Shown here one piece after another: positions 26,141 to 36,671 of a stretch of DNA of 64,000 nucleotides (the stretch's first letter is position 1; every line of letters starts with the position of its first letter). The notes below the pieces were generated by a model. That model was not told the DNA's origin. It saw nothing but the letters and a program-made list of their open reading frames with translations, and searched no databases. The stretch covers positions 1-64,000 of the forward strand of contig JACADZ010000099.1 of NCBI GenBank assembly GCA_013389105.1. The letters are read 5' to 3'. Made by a program: the position numbers and the translations under genes. The stretch is from Parvularculaceae bacterium (lineage in GTDB: Bacteria; Pseudomonadota; Alphaproteobacteria; Caulobacterales; Parvularculaceae).

Positions 26141-28699
26141 ATGCTGCGGCTTATCGAGCGGTTTCTAATTGTCTGGGCCGAAGGGTCGCGACGGCTTGGA
26201 TGGCTGGTCGTGCTCCTGTTCGCGACGGCGGCCGCATTCGCCGGGTTCTACGCCTTCAAGAACCTGAAGGTGAACACCGACACGAGCCAGATGCTCGACC
26301 CGGACCTGCCGTTCCAGAAGAACGCGGCCGAGCTCCGGTCCGCCTTCCCTCAGATAAAGGATGACCTCGTCATCATCGTGCGGGCGCCGACGCTCGATGA
26401 AGCCGACGCATTCGCGGGCGACCTTCGCGAGAAGCTGCTTGCAGACGCCAAAAATTTTAGCGCCGTCTTCGCACCCGCGGAAGACCCCTTCTTCAAGCAG
26501 AACGGGCTGCTCTATCTCAGCAAGGAAGAGCTTTCCTCGCGCCTGACGCAGATGTCGAAGGCATCCGGCCTCATTGAAACGCTCGTCAAGTCACCGACCG
26601 TCGACACGCTGTTTTCGCAGCTCGCGACCAATGACGAGCTCGCCGAAAGATCCGAGCTCGGCAAAGACACGCTCGAGAAGATCTATGAGGAACTCGGCGA
26701 CGTGGTCGAGGCGAGCCTTGAGGGTGAACGACGGCCCTTCTCCTGGCTGGGCGCGCTCGACACCAGCGGGGCCGAACGGGATAGCTACACGCGGCTCGTC
26801 AATGTAACGCCGGTTCTCGATTATTCCCGCCTGCAGCCGGCCAAGCCGGCGGTCTCGGAGGTCCGCCGGCTGATCGACGACCTCAAGTCGACCTATGGCG
26901 ATCGCGTAGACACGTACATCACCGGCGACCCGGCGCTGCGCGCAGAGGAACTGCAGTCCGTATCGACCGGCATCGGCCTGTCGTTTCTCATCTCCTTCCT
27001 GTCGGTCGGCGTGCTGCTCCTCATCTGCTACCGCTCGATCAGCCTTTCCGTCATAACCCTGATCGCGCTTCTCCTTACGCTCATCCTGACTGCAGGCTTC
27101 GCCGCTGCGACCGTCGGACAACTGAACCTTATTTCTATCGCATTTACCGTGCTCCTGACCGGGCTCGGACTCGACTTTGCGATTCACCTCCTCCTGCACT
27201 TGCAGGATCACCGCTTCGCCGGCCATGAAACGCCGCGGGCCCTCCGGGCGTCCCTGCGTGAGGTGGGTTCGGGCCTGTTTCTGGCCGCGATCACCACCTC
27301 GATCGCATTCTTCTCTTTCATTCCGACGAAGTTCGAGGGCATCGCCCAGCTCGGAATCATCGCCGGCGCCGGCGTGCTGATCGCGCTCGCCGTGTCCGTC
27401 ACCTTCGTTCCGGCGGCGCTCGGGGTTTACCCGAAGTCGTCCGCAGGCAGGAAATTCAGGAGCGGCGGCGGCGGATTCTTCACGCGGATTCGCGACCCGC
27501 TCGCCGTGGTGGTGATTCTCGTCGGCCTCGGATCGATTTTTTTCATTCCTCAGTCGCGCTTCGACGCCGATCCGATGTCGCTGCGCGATCCCGAGACGGA
27601 ATCCGTCAAGGGCTTCAACATGCTGTTCGCGGATCCCGAGAGCGCGCCTTATCGCCTAACGCGCCTCGTCGACAGCGCCGAAGCGGCGCAGGCGACGGCG
27701 ACCGCAGCCAGGGCCCTGCCCGGCGTTCGGGGCACGCGGTCCCTCCCGGACTTTGTCCCGAAGGACCAGGAAGAAAAGCTCGACCTGATCTCATACGCGC
27801 AAGGCTCGCTTCTATTCGCCCTTGAGGCGGAACCTGAGCCCGCCGCCTCAACAGGCGAAGGCGCCGCCCGGCTCCAGGCGCGCCTGTCGGCGGCCTATTC
27901 GGAGGGGCCTGCCGCGCGGCTCGCTGGTCTCTTGGGCAAGCTTGCCAATGAGCCCGCCGCGGCCGCGCGGGTAGAGGAAAACGTTTTCCTTTTCTGGCCG
28001 CATCTCATCGAACTCCTGCAGGCGCAGATGACCGCGGAGGAAGTGACGTTCGAGACGCTCCCGCCCCCGCTTAAGGAGCGCTACCTCTCGAAAGAAGGAC
28101 AGTGGCGGGTCGACATCCTGCCCAAGGAAGACCTTCGCGACCACCGGGCGCTGGAGCGCTTTGTCAGCTCGGTCGAGGGTTCCTTTCCCGACGTCTCGGG
28201 CGGCGCCATTCAGACCCAAAAGGCAGGAGACACCATCTCGGAGGCGATGCTGCAGGCGACGACGATCGCCCTTGGCGTCATCGCGGTCTTTCTCTTCCTT
28301 CTGGTGCAGCGGATAACCCAGGTGCTGCTGATGATCCTGCCTCTGGCGCTCGCCGCGCTGCTGACAGCGGCGGCCGGGGTCGTCTTCAACATCCCGTTCA
28401 ATTACGCGAACGTCATCGTGCTGCCGCTCCTCCTCGGCCTCGGCGTCGACAGCGGCATCCATCTTGTGCTCAGAAACCAGCAGATGAAAACCGGTGACGA
28501 CGTCTATGACACCGCAACCCCCCGCGCGGTCATGTTTTCGGCGCTGACCACCATTGCCTCATTCGGAAGCCTGATGCTGTCGCCGCACCGAGGGACGGCG
28601 TCCATGGGCGAACTCCTGTCGATCGCCATCTTCTTTTCTCTGGTCTGCGCGCTGATCGTGCTGCCGGCCGCCTTTGCCTTCGGCGAGCGGCGGAAATGA
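26141..28699 (+). CDS. hpnN: Hopanoid-associated RND transporter HpnN
   Basis: RND/MMPL architecture with two TM blocks (GLGLDFAIHLLLHLQDHR; LLLGLGVDSGIHLVLR); followed by an MlaC/HpnM-like gene. Confidence 0.9.
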   Translation: MLRLIERFLIVWAEGSRRLGWLVVLLFATAAAFAGFYAFKNLKVNTDTSQMLDPDLPFQKNAAELRSAFPQIKDDLVIIVRAPTLDEADAFAGDLREKLLADAKNFSAVFAPAEDPFFKQNGLLYLSKEELSSRLTQMSKASGLIETLVKSPTVDTLFSQLATNDELAERSELGKDTLEKIYEELGDVVEASLEGERRPFSWLGALDTSGAERDSYTRLVNVTPVLDYSRLQPAKPAVSEVRRLIDDLKSTYGDRVDTYITGDPALRAEELQSVSTGIGLSFLISFLSVGVLLLICYRSISLSVITLIALLLTLILTAGFAAATVGQLNLISIAFTVLLTGLGLDFAIHLLLHLQDHRFAGHETPRALRASLREVGSGLFLAAITTSIAFFSFIPTKFEGIAQLGIIAGAGVLIALAVSVTFVPAALGVYPKSSAGRKFRSGGGGFFTRIRDPLAVVVILVGLGSIFFIPQSRFDADPMSLRDPETESVKGFNMLFADPESAPYRLTRLVDSAEAAQATATAARALPGVRGTRSLPDFVPKDQEEKLDLISYAQGSLLFALEAEPEPAASTGEGAARLQARLSAAYSEGPAARLAGLLGKLANEPAAAARVEENVFLFWPHLIELLQAQMTAEEVTFETLPPPLKERYLSKEGQWRVDILPKEDLRDHRALERFVSSVEGSFPDVSGGAIQTQKAGDTISEAMLQATTIALGVIAVFLFLLVQRITQVLLMILPLALAALLTAAAGVVFNIPFNYANVIVLPLLLGLGVDSGIHLVLRNQQMKTGDDVYDTATPRAVMFSALTTIASFGSLMLSPHRGTASMGELLSIAIFFSLVCALIVLPAAFAFGERRK

Positions 28700-28817
28700 A
28701 GGCTCACGAGATCGTCAACCGGAAACCGGCTGGGCATTGGTCGTCGCCGAATTCCCGACTAGTTTGCGCCCCAATCGCCGCCCATATGCGCACTTCGTGA
28801 CGAAAGGACTTGACGTG

Positions 28818-29456
28818 ATGACGAAAAATCACTTGGCGTTGGTCGCCATCCTGCTCGCGTCGACGCTTCCGCCGGCAATGGCCGCACCCGCAGCCGCCCC
28901 GGCGACCGCGACCGCGCCCGCCCTGTCTCAAACCGAGGAAGCGAGCCGCTTTGCCAAGCAGATGCTGTCCGACGCCACCGCCGCCCTCACCAAGCAGGGC
29001 GCGACCGAGGCGCAGAAAATCGCGGCATTCCAGGAGGTGCTGAAAAAGTCTCTCGCGCTCGACGTCGTGGGCCGTTTCATGCTCGGCTCAACCAGGGACA
29101 AGATGACGGCGGCGCAGCTCGCACGCTATGACGCTGTCTTCCCGCAATACATCACCCGCCAGTACGCCCAGCAGTTCAAGGATCTGGTAGGCCGGCCCAT
29201 GGAGGTGACCGAGGCTCGGGCCCTAAATACCAGAGATTCGATCGTTCGCGCGAAGATCAAGCGCAAGGACGGCGCGAGCATCAACATCGACTGGCGCGTA
29301 CGCAAGCTGAAGGACGGCTCGCTCAAGATGATCGACATCATCGTGTCGGGCGTCTCGATCATGCTGGTGAAGCGTGAGGAATTCGCCGCCTTTATTGCGA
29401 AGAACGGCGTCGATCCGCTGCTGGCGCGTCTGGAAAAAGAAGCCAAGGGCGCCTGA
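28818..29456 (+). CDS. hpnM: MlaC/toluene-tolerance family protein HpnM
   Basis: Signal peptide; KKSLALDVVGRFMLGSTRDKMTAAQLARYDAVFPQYITRQYAQQF; downstream of hpnN. Confidence 0.85.
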   Translation: MTKNHLALVAILLASTLPPAMAAPAAAPATATAPALSQTEEASRFAKQMLSDATAALTKQGATEAQKIAAFQEVLKKSLALDVVGRFMLGSTRDKMTAAQLARYDAVFPQYITRQYAQQFKDLVGRPMEVTEARALNTRDSIVRAKIKRKDGASINIDWRVRKLKDGSLKMIDIIVSGVSIMLVKREEFAAFIAKNGVDPLLARLEKEAKGA

Positions 29457-29661
29457 CGAGCGTTGGTAGGAACTGCCTATCAAAAATAATTGAGGACTCG
29501 ATCAAAATAGTCGTCGCGCTCTCTTTTCAGGCGGTCGGCGCGACCCCACCTCATGATGCGGGTCCGGGCCCCTCTGGCGCAAGCGGCGGCTGCGCGATGT
29601 CGGACCGTCGAACGAACCGCGCGGACGCGGCGCATTAGGGCGGGCAAGGTCAGGGGCGATA

Positions 29662-30693
29662 ATGGACGCGCCAGCGATTGCGGTGTTTGGCGAGCTGTTG
29701 CTTGGCAAGCCGGTTTGGATGTGGCTGCTTTTCCTCAGCGTCATCATATTTCTGCTCTGGCTCGACCTAGGCGTTCTCCACAAAAAGACCCATGCCGTCA
29801 GCGCGCGCGAAAGCGCCCTGATGTGGAGCATGTTCGCGCTCTGCGCTGTGGCCTTCGGGACGTGGATCTGGATCGATCAGGGACAGGAGGCGGGCGCACA
29901 ATTCTTCACCGGCTACGTCCTCGAAACCAGCCTCGCCTTTGACAACATCTTCGTCATCTCGACGATCTTCGCCTACTTCGCGGTCCCGCGCGAATATCAG
30001 CACCGCGTGCTGTTCTGGGGCATCATCGGCGCGATCGTATTCCGCGCGATCTTCATCGGGGCCGGCGCCGCGATCATCGAGAACTATATCTGGGTGCTCT
30101 ACGTTTTCGCCGTCTTCCTGATCGTCACCGGCTTCAAGATGGCGACGGCCAAGAGCCACGGTCCAAACATCGGTAACAATCCCGTCGTCAAGATCGCGCG
30201 TCGTCTGATGCCGTTCACCGACCGGATTGAGAGCGACCGCTTCTTCGTCAGGCTGCCGCACGGGACCAAAGGACGGCTCAAGACCTTCGCAACGCCGCTA
30301 TTTCTCGCCCTGCTCGTCGTCGAGTTCGTCGATATCATCTTCGCGATCGACTCGGTGCCGGCGATTTTCGCGGTCACGCAGGATCCGTTCATCGTCTACA
30401 CGTCGAACATCTTCGCTATCCTCGGCCTGCGGTCGATGTATTTCATGCTCGCGGCCGCGGTGGAGCGCTTTGAGTACCTTAAGTTCGGGCTGTCGATCAT
30501 CCTTGTCCTGATCGGACTGAAAATATTCTGGAACTTCGGCATCAAAGACCTTGGGCTCGACAAGTCCATGGGCTTCGACAAGCTCGATCCCATCGTGGCG
30601 CTTGCGGGGACGCTTTCAATCCTGGCGGGCTCAATCCTCTATTCGCTGTGGCGCACGCGAACGGGAGACGCGCGCCAACAGGCGGCTGAGTGA
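29662..30693 (+). CDS. TerC-family integral membrane protein (Alx-like)
   Basis: LETSLAFDNIFVISTIFAYFAVPREYQHRVLFWGIIGAIVFRAIFI; FVDIIFAIDSVPAIFAVTQDPFIVYTSNIFAILGLRSMYF. Confidence 0.93.
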   Translation: MDAPAIAVFGELLLGKPVWMWLLFLSVIIFLLWLDLGVLHKKTHAVSARESALMWSMFALCAVAFGTWIWIDQGQEAGAQFFTGYVLETSLAFDNIFVISTIFAYFAVPREYQHRVLFWGIIGAIVFRAIFIGAGAAIIENYIWVLYVFAVFLIVTGFKMATAKSHGPNIGNNPVVKIARRLMPFTDRIESDRFFVRLPHGTKGRLKTFATPLFLALLVVEFVDIIFAIDSVPAIFAVTQDPFIVYTSNIFAILGLRSMYFMLAAAVERFEYLKFGLSIILVLIGLKIFWNFGIKDLGLDKSMGFDKLDPIVALAGTLSILAGSILYSLWRTRTGDARQQAAE

Positions 30694-30706
30694 CGACAAG
30701 GGAGCT

Positions 30707-31729
30707 TCAGCCCTTGAGAACGACGTCCTGGTAGGCGAAGAGCGACGGCAGCCCGCCGGTGTGCAGAAACAGGATGCGGTCGCGCGGCTTCCAGAAACCC
30801 TGACGGGCAAGGCCGATGAGGCCCGCCATCGCCTTGCCGGTGTAGACCGGATCTAGGAGTATCGCCTCTGTGCGCGCGAGGAGGCGGACGGCTTCGATCA
30901 TCATGGGGTTCGGGAGCGAGTATTTCGGCTGCCAATAACCACCGATACAGCGGACGGCGTCCGCGGACACGTCGATGCCTAGCCCGAGCAGATCGCACAC
31001 CGCCTGCGCCTCGCGTCTGACGAGCGGCGTCTGGTCCTGCGGATCGCGCGATACACCGACGCCGATGATCGGCGTTTCGATCCCGAGCGCCAGGAATCCG
31101 GCCAACAGGCCTCCATGGGTTCCGGAACTCCCGGATCCGAGGACCACGCCGTCGAAGCCGTGTCCGATCTCGTGCGATTGCCGCTGCAGTTCCGCGGCGC
31201 AATCGACGTAACCAAGCCCGCCGAGCGCGTTGCTACCGCCGCCAGGGATGACATAGGGCTTGCGACCGCGCGAACGCAGGACCCCCGCCACGCGGTCCAT
31301 CGCGCCCGCCATGTCGGTTCCTGCTGGAACGACGGTCAAATCCTCGACCCCCATGAGGCGGAAGAGAAAATGGTTGCCGCCCGCGCCGTCGCTGAAGCTG
31401 CCGGGCACGCGCTCCTCAATCACGAACTGGCACTTCAGGCCTTCCTTCACGGCCGCCGACAGCGTCGTCCGGCAATGATTGCTCTGCGGCGCGCCGCAGG
31501 TGACGAGCGTGTCGCAGCCCTGCGCCAACGCCTCGGCGACGAGGAACTCGAGCTTGCGCGTCTTGTTGCCGCCGGGCGTCAGTCCGAGCATGTCGTCACG
31601 TTTGATCCAGACTTCGGGCCCCGCGCCGCCGGGACAGGTCGCGGCGAGCTCGGCGGAGAAGCGCCGCAGCAGTTCGATCGGGGTGGCCCCTTGCGAATAA
31701 CGGCGGCGCGGAAAGCGCGCGAGGTCCAT
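30707..31729 (-). CDS. PLP-dependent D-cysteine desulfhydrase / ACC deaminase-like protein
   Basis: WIKRDDMLGLTPGGNKTRKLEFLVAEAL; VTCGAPQSNHCR; VLGSGSSGTHGGLLAGF. Confidence 0.88.
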   Translation of the reverse strand: MDLARFPRRRYSQGATPIELLRRFSAELAATCPGGAGPEVWIKRDDMLGLTPGGNKTRKLEFLVAEALAQGCDTLVTCGAPQSNHCRTTLSAAVKEGLKCQFVIEERVPGSFSDGAGGNHFLFRLMGVEDLTVVPAGTDMAGAMDRVAGVLRSRGRKPYVIPGGGSNALGGLGYVDCAAELQRQSHEIGHGFDGVVLGSGSSGTHGGLLAGFLALGIETPIIGVGVSRDPQDQTPLVRREAQAVCDLLGLGIDVSADAVRCIGGYWQPKYSLPNPMMIEAVRLLARTEAILLDPVYTGKAMAGLIGLARQGFWKPRDRILFLHTGGLPSLFAYQDVVLKG

Positions 31730-31733
31730 CGGG

Positions 31734-32678
31734 TCACTCCACGAAATCGAGCCCTATGGCGCGATAGCGCGCCGGATCATCAGCCCAGTTTTCCTTGACC
31801 GTCACGTTGAGAAAAAGGTGCACCGGTTCCCCGAGGAGCTCGCCGAGTTCGGCGCGCGCGGCCGTCCCGATGGACTTCAGCGTCTGTCCGTCTTTGCCAA
31901 GCACGATCGGCCGGTGGCTCTCGCGCGAGACGTAGATCGTCTGTTCAAGTCGCAGTTCGCGCTTCTTCGTGCGTTCCCATTTCGTGGTCTCGACCGCCGC
32001 CTGATAGGGAAGCTCTTCGTGCAGGCGGAGGTAGAGCTTTTCACGGGTCACCTCAGCCGCCATCAGTCGCTCGGAAATGTCCGAAAGCTGGTCTTCAGGA
32101 TAAACCCAGGGGCCCTCGGGCGCCCGCGTCGCCAGCGCGTCCTTCAGCTGCTCGATCCCGTCGCCGTCCCTGGCCGACACAAACCAGGTGTCGCCGAAGG
32201 CGAAAGTCCTGTTGAGGTCCTCGACCAGCGGCAGCAGCTTCAGTTTCGATGTCTTGTCGATCTTGTTGACGGCAAGGTCGCAAGCAAACCGTCGCTCCTT
32301 CAGCGCCGAAAGGATCGCCTCGGTATCCTCGGCCGCCCGGCGCGCCGCCGCGTCGCCAGCGCCATCACGGTCGGAGAGGAGGCTTGGCGCGTCGACGACC
32401 AGCAAAACCTGGTCGGCGCCGTCGAGGGCGTCCCAGGCGGCCCGCACCATGGCGCGGTCGAGGCGCCGTCGCGGCGCGAAAATTCCGGGCGTGTCGATGA
32501 AGACAAGTTGCGTCGGTCCCACCGCTGCAACGCCGCACACGCGCGTGCGCGTGGTCTGGACCTTGTGCGTCACGATGGACACTTTGGCCCCGACCAGGCG
32601 ATTCACCAGCGACGATTTCCCGGCGTTCGGCGCGCCGATGACGGCGACGACGGCGCATCGTTTGGTCGCGTCATCCAT
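31734..32678 (-). CDS. era: GTPase Era
   Basis: VIGAPNAGKSSLVNRLVGAKVSIVTHKVQTTRTRV; FIDTPGIF; KNWADD-type C-terminus. Confidence 0.95.
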   Translation of the reverse strand: MDDATKRCAVVAVIGAPNAGKSSLVNRLVGAKVSIVTHKVQTTRTRVCGVAAVGPTQLVFIDTPGIFAPRRRLDRAMVRAAWDALDGADQVLLVVDAPSLLSDRDGAGDAAARRAAEDTEAILSALKERRFACDLAVNKIDKTSKLKLLPLVEDLNRTFAFGDTWFVSARDGDGIEQLKDALATRAPEGPWVYPEDQLSDISERLMAAEVTREKLYLRLHEELPYQAAVETTKWERTKKRELRLEQTIYVSRESHRPIVLGKDGQTLKSIGTAARAELGELLGEPVHLFLNVTVKENWADDPARYRAIGLDFVE

Positions 32679-33363
32679 GGCGCGGCCATATCTTCTCGCG
32701 GACAAGAAACGTCTGAGCCGCTTCGGCCTGCGCTTCGCGCTTGGAACGCCCGGCGCCGCGCGCCGGCTGATGCCCTTCAACGCGCACCTCGACCTCGAAC
32801 GCCGGCGCATGCGGCGGGCCGTCCGAGGAGATAACGACGTATTGCGGCGCGCGCCGGCGATCCTGCGCCCATTCCTGCAGCGCCGTCTTCGGGTCGCGGT
32901 GCGACTGCGCCAGCGCGTCAAGATTGGGGGTCCAGAAGAGATTGAAGGCGGCGCGCGCGGCGTCGAGGCCGCCGTCGAGATAGAGAGCGCCGAGGAACGC
33001 CTCTGCGACGTCGCCGAGGATCGCGGTCTTTTGGCGCCCGCCAGCCGCCGCCTCATTGGCCGACATGCGCACCAGCTGATCGAGGCCAAGCGCGACGGCC
33101 GCGCTCGCGCATGTCTCCGTGCGCACAAGCGCGTTCAGGCGCGGCGCAAGCTCACCCTCGACCATGTCGGGATGGCGCCGATAGAGCGCTTCGGCGGCGA
33201 GCAGGCCGAGCACGCGATCGCCGAGAAACTCCAGACGTTCGAGGTCGTGACCGCGTTCGGCGCCGGAGAGACTGGAATGCGTCAACGCCCGCTCCAGCAG
33301 GGCGCGATCCTGAAACTGGCGGCCGATGCGCGCTTCCAGCGCTTCGAGCCCTTCCGTGGTCAT
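32671..33363 (-). CDS. rnc: Ribonuclease III
   Basis: ERLEFLGDRVLGLLAAEALY; KTAILGDVAEAFLGALYLDGG; dsRBD C-terminus. Confidence 0.95.
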   Translation of the reverse strand: MTTEGLEALEARIGRQFQDRALLERALTHSSLSGAERGHDLERLEFLGDRVLGLLAAEALYRRHPDMVEGELAPRLNALVRTETCASAAVALGLDQLVRMSANEAAAGGRQKTAILGDVAEAFLGALYLDGGLDAARAAFNLFWTPNLDALAQSHRDPKTALQEWAQDRRRAPQYVVISSDGPPHAPAFEVEVRVEGHQPARGAGRSKREAQAEAAQTFLVREKIWPRHG

Positions 33364-34154
33364 TTCACCGGATCGAAAATGCGATCGTAGCGGATCGCGA
33401 ACGGCCACTTCCAGATTTCCCAGAACTCAGTCTTTGCGCCGTCCACGGAGAAAAACAGACGCTCGGCCTTTCCAACTATGTCGTCCAGCGGCACATAGCC
33501 CACGGCCTCGAGCACGCGGCTGTCCTGGCTCTGATCGCGATTGTCGCCCATCATGAAATAGTGTCCGGCCGGCACCTGATAGGGCCCGCGATCGTCCAGC
33601 CCGCCATCGTCCCCGTAGCACTCGTCGACGACAAACGAAACGCCGTTCGGCAAGGTCTCGCGGTATGTCGGAATCTCGGCGGCGCGTCCGTCGCAGATCG
33701 CCGCCTTGTTGCCGATGAACTCCTTGACCGTCGGTACGCCGTTGATGTGCAGATGCCCGCCGATCATCCGGATCTCGTCGCCGGGAAGGCCGATCACCCG
33801 CTTGATATAGTCCTTGTTGCCGTCCTTGCGGTTCTTGAACACGACGATATCGCCGCGCTCCGGCCCATGCGCCATAATGCGCCCCTCGATCGGGAGCCGG
33901 GTCAGGGGATAGACAAGCGACGCGCGCGAATAGCCGTAGGTCGGCTTCGAGACGATGAGGAAATCGCCGATCAGCAGGTTGGGCTTCATCGAGCCCGATG
34001 GAATATTGAATGGCTGGAACACGATGATGCGCAGCACGAGCGCGATCGCAACGGCGTAGAAGACGGTCTTGGCGAGATCCCACGCTTCTTCGGTCGCCGT
34101 CATTTTCTTTTTCTCGCGCGGCCCCGCTGCGCCGGCGCTGGTCTCAACCGTCAT
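33360..34154 (-). CDS. lepB: Signal peptidase I
   Basis: NIPSGSMKPNLLIGDFLIVSKPTYGYS; GDIVVFKNRKDGNKDYIKRVIGLPGDEI; MGDNRDQSQDSR. Confidence 0.96.
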   Translation of the reverse strand: MTVETSAGAAGPREKKKMTATEEAWDLAKTVFYAVAIALVLRIIVFQPFNIPSGSMKPNLLIGDFLIVSKPTYGYSRASLVYPLTRLPIEGRIMAHGPERGDIVVFKNRKDGNKDYIKRVIGLPGDEIRMIGGHLHINGVPTVKEFIGNKAAICDGRAAEIPTYRETLPNGVSFVVDECYGDDGGLDDRGPYQVPAGHYFMMGDNRDQSQDSRVLEAVGYVPLDDIVGKAERLFFSVDGAKTEFWEIWKWPFAIRYDRIFDPVK

Positions 34155-34159
34155 TTTAC

Positions 34160-34579
34160 TTACCTACCCGCTGCGTCCCCCGACTTCGGTCTAGCGTAAA
34201 TGATTACGATAGCCTGAGCGAGGGGGAACTCGTCCGTAATCGTGAGATGAATATCCGCCTCATGCCCCGGCGGGAGGATTTTCTCAAGTCTCGCCTGCGC
34301 GCCGCCCGTGAGCGCCAGGGTCGGCTTGCCGCCGGGCAGATTGACGACGCCCATGTCGCGCCAAAAGACCCCCTGGCCGAGGCCGGTGCCGAGGGCCTTG
34401 GCGCAGGCTTCCTTGGCGGCGAAACGCTTGGCGTATGATGCAGCGCGAAGGCGGCGACGGTCGGATTTCGCCTGCTCCACATCGGTAAAGATGCGCTTCA
34501 CGAAGCGCTCGCCATGCCGTTCCAGCGTCTTTTCGATGCGGCGGATATCGATGAGGTCGTTGCCGATACCGATGATCAT
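34160..34579 (-). CDS. acpS: Holo-ACP synthase
   Basis: [55 protein letters not shown]. Confidence 0.95.
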   Translation of the reverse strand: MIIGIGNDLIDIRRIEKTLERHGERFVKRIFTDVEQAKSDRRRLRAASYAKRFAAKEACAKALGTGLGQGVFWRDMGVVNLPGGKPTLALTGGAQARLEKILPPGHEADIHLTITDEFPLAQAIVIIYARPKSGDAAGR

Positions 34580-34583
34580 GCGC

Positions 34584-35333
34584 TCACGCAAACTGCGTCA
34601 TGGGACCGCGGCGCGGCGGCTGGTCGACGGCCAGCGTCTCGGCCGTCACCCGGACCCCGAGCGCCTTCAACGCGGCGCGCTGCTCGAGGACAGGAACGCG
34701 GATCAGCGCGTCGGCCCAGTCCCCGCAGGTTGCAAGCGCAGGGTGCGCTTCAGCAGCGGCGATCCAGCGCGCGCTCTTCGGCCAACGTGAAGCGTCCGGC
34801 GTCCAGCGCGCGTAACGCATGTTGCGGAACATCATCGCGGCGGAGATGTCGGCGAGTCCGAAGTCGTCGAACAGGAATCCCGACTCCGGGGCGAGCGCCT
34901 CAAGGCAGTCCATGACCGGCGGCACCTCTTCGGCCAGCACGCGTTGCAGCCTGTCGAGGTCGCGCTCGCGTCCGAAAACGCCCGGCAGCAGGACGGCGGT
35001 GCTGAAGGCGCGCCAGAGGAAGACGTCGGCCATGCGCGTGTCGGCGAACTCCTCGATCCACCGCGCCCTGGCCCGTTCCCGCGGCGTCGCGGGCAGCACC
35101 GGCGGCTCGGGATGCTTCTCCTCGAGATATTGGACGATGACGGAGCTGTCGGCGACGACCTCGCCGTCGTCGATCAGAAGCGGAATCCGGCGCAACGGGT
35201 TGAGCCGAGTGAAGCGGTCGTCAGTATAGAACGCAACGACCGGATCAATCTCGAAGTCCAGCCCCTTGACGGCCAGCGTCGCAAGGACCTTTCTGACATA
35301 GGGCGAGACCGGACTCCCGATGACCGTCAGCAT
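34584..35333 (-). CDS. Glutathione S-transferase family protein
   Basis: Thioredoxin-fold N-terminus [47 protein letters not shown]. Confidence 0.88.
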   Translation of the reverse strand: MLTVIGSPVSPYVRKVLATLAVKGLDFEIDPVVAFYTDDRFTRLNPLRRIPLLIDDGEVVADSSVIVQYLEEKHPEPPVLPATPRERARARWIEEFADTRMADVFLWRAFSTAVLLPGVFGRERDLDRLQRVLAEEVPPVMDCLEALAPESGFLFDDFGLADISAAMMFRNMRYARWTPDASRWPKSARWIAAAEAHPALATCGDWADALIRVPVLEQRAALKALGVRVTAETLAVDQPPRRGPMTQFA

Positions 35334-35340
35334 CTCGTCC

Positions 35341-36087
35341 TCAATAGAGCCCGCCGGCGCGGGCGTCGCGCATCAGGCGCTTCATTTCCTTCACCGCTTC
35401 GGCGAGGCCCATGAACAATGCCTCGCCGACGAGGAAATGACCTATGTTGAGTTCGACGATCTGAGGGATGGCCGCGACGGGCTGCACGTTCTTGAAGTCG
35501 AGCCCGTGGCCGGCATGGACCTCAAGTCCGATTTCGGCGGCCTGCGCCGCTCCGGCGCGGATGAGGTCGAGTTCGCGCGCGATACGTCGGGGATCCGTCG
35601 ACTCGCAAGCCGCCTGGTAGGCGCCGGTATGGATCTCGATGACGGGCGCGCCGATCTTCCTGGCGGCTTCAATCTGCTCCGTAATCGGATCGACGAACAG
35701 CGAGACACGAATCCCGGCGTCGCCGAGGCCGCGAACGAATGGGGCAAGGACGCCGCGCTGACCGGCGGCGTCGAGCCCCCCCTCGGTCGTCCGCTCCTCG
35801 CGCTTCTCGGGAACGAGGCAGCAGGCATGCGGACGGATGGCTGTCGCGATCTTGAGCATCTCCGGCGTCGCCGCCATCTCGAGATTGAGCGGCAGGTCGA
35901 TCTCGTGCCTGAGACGGCGCATGTCGTCGTCGCGGATGTGACGGCGATCCTCGCGCAGATGGGCGGTGATGCCGTCAGCGCCGGCGCTCATGGCGATCTC
36001 GGCGGCGCGCACCGGATCAGGATGAACGCCGCCGCGCGCATTTCTGAGCGTGGCCACATGGTCGACGTTGACTCCGAGTCGGATCAC
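35341..36087 (-). CDS. pdxJ: Pyridoxine 5'-phosphate synthase
   Basis: [56 protein letters not shown]. Confidence 0.97.
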   Translation of the reverse strand: MIRLGVNVDHVATLRNARGGVHPDPVRAAEIAMSAGADGITAHLREDRRHIRDDDMRRLRHEIDLPLNLEMAATPEMLKIATAIRPHACCLVPEKREERTTEGGLDAAGQRGVLAPFVRGLGDAGIRVSLFVDPITEQIEAARKIGAPVIEIHTGAYQAACESTDPRRIARELDLIRAGAAQAAEIGLEVHAGHGLDFKNVQPVAAIPQIVELNIGHFLVGEALFMGLAEAVKEMKRLMRDARAGGLY

Positions 36088-36671
36088 TGGCTGACGCCCC
36101 GGCTGCCGGGCTTAACGGGCGGAAGGCGCTTCAGATGCTCCGGCAGCGCATCCGCCGGCCAGGCCTCCACGCTCATCTCGGCGAGCGCGACCATCGGGGC
36201 GCCGACCTCAGCCTTGCCGCCCGAACGGTCTATGAGACAGGCGAGACCGACGACTTCAGCGCCGAGCGCGCGCACCGCGTCGATGCACTCACGCGACGAC
36301 AGCCCCGTTGAAACGATATCCTCGACAATGAGCACGCGGTCGCCTTCATTTAACGTGAATCCCCGGCGCAGCGCGAACGCCCCGTCGACCCGCTCGACGA
36401 ACATGAAGGGGACGCCGAGATGCCGCGCCGTCTCGTAACCGTAAATGATCGCGCCCATGGCCGGCGACACGACGAACCGGATATCGCCGGCGAACGCCTT
36501 CTTCGCTTTCGCGGCAAGGGCCCGGCACAGGCGCTCGGTTCTGTCGGGGTGCATGGAGACCAGCGACTTGTTGAGATAGGTGTCGCTGTGCAGGCCGGAT
36601 GACAGGACGAAATGGCCGCGCAGGAGCGCGCCGCACGCCGCGAATTCGGCCAGCACGTCGTCCCTATTCAT
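36084..36671 (-). CDS. pyrE: Orotate phosphoribosyltransferase
   Basis: [40 protein letters not shown]. Confidence 0.95.
   Translation of the reverse strand: MNRDDVLAEFAACGALLRGHFVLSSGLHSDTYLNKSLVSMHPDRTERLCRALAAKAKKAFAGDIRFVVSPAMGAIIYGYETARHLGVPFMFVERVDGAFALRRGFTLNEGDRVLIVEDIVSTGLSSRECIDAVRALGAEVVGLACLIDRSGGKAEVGAPMVALAEMSVEAWPADALPEHLKRLPPVKPGSRGVSQ

Noticed and set aside
29457-29661. Possible yybP-ykoY (Mn) riboswitch upstream of the TerC-family gene
   Set aside because: Region is long enough, but the conserved yybP-ykoY core was not recognisable; an Infernal search with the Rfam model would be needed.
31734-33128. 464-aa minus-strand ORF including era
   Set aside because: Only the era part (start 32678) is real; the N-terminal extension overlaps rnc out of frame and is Arg-rich noise.
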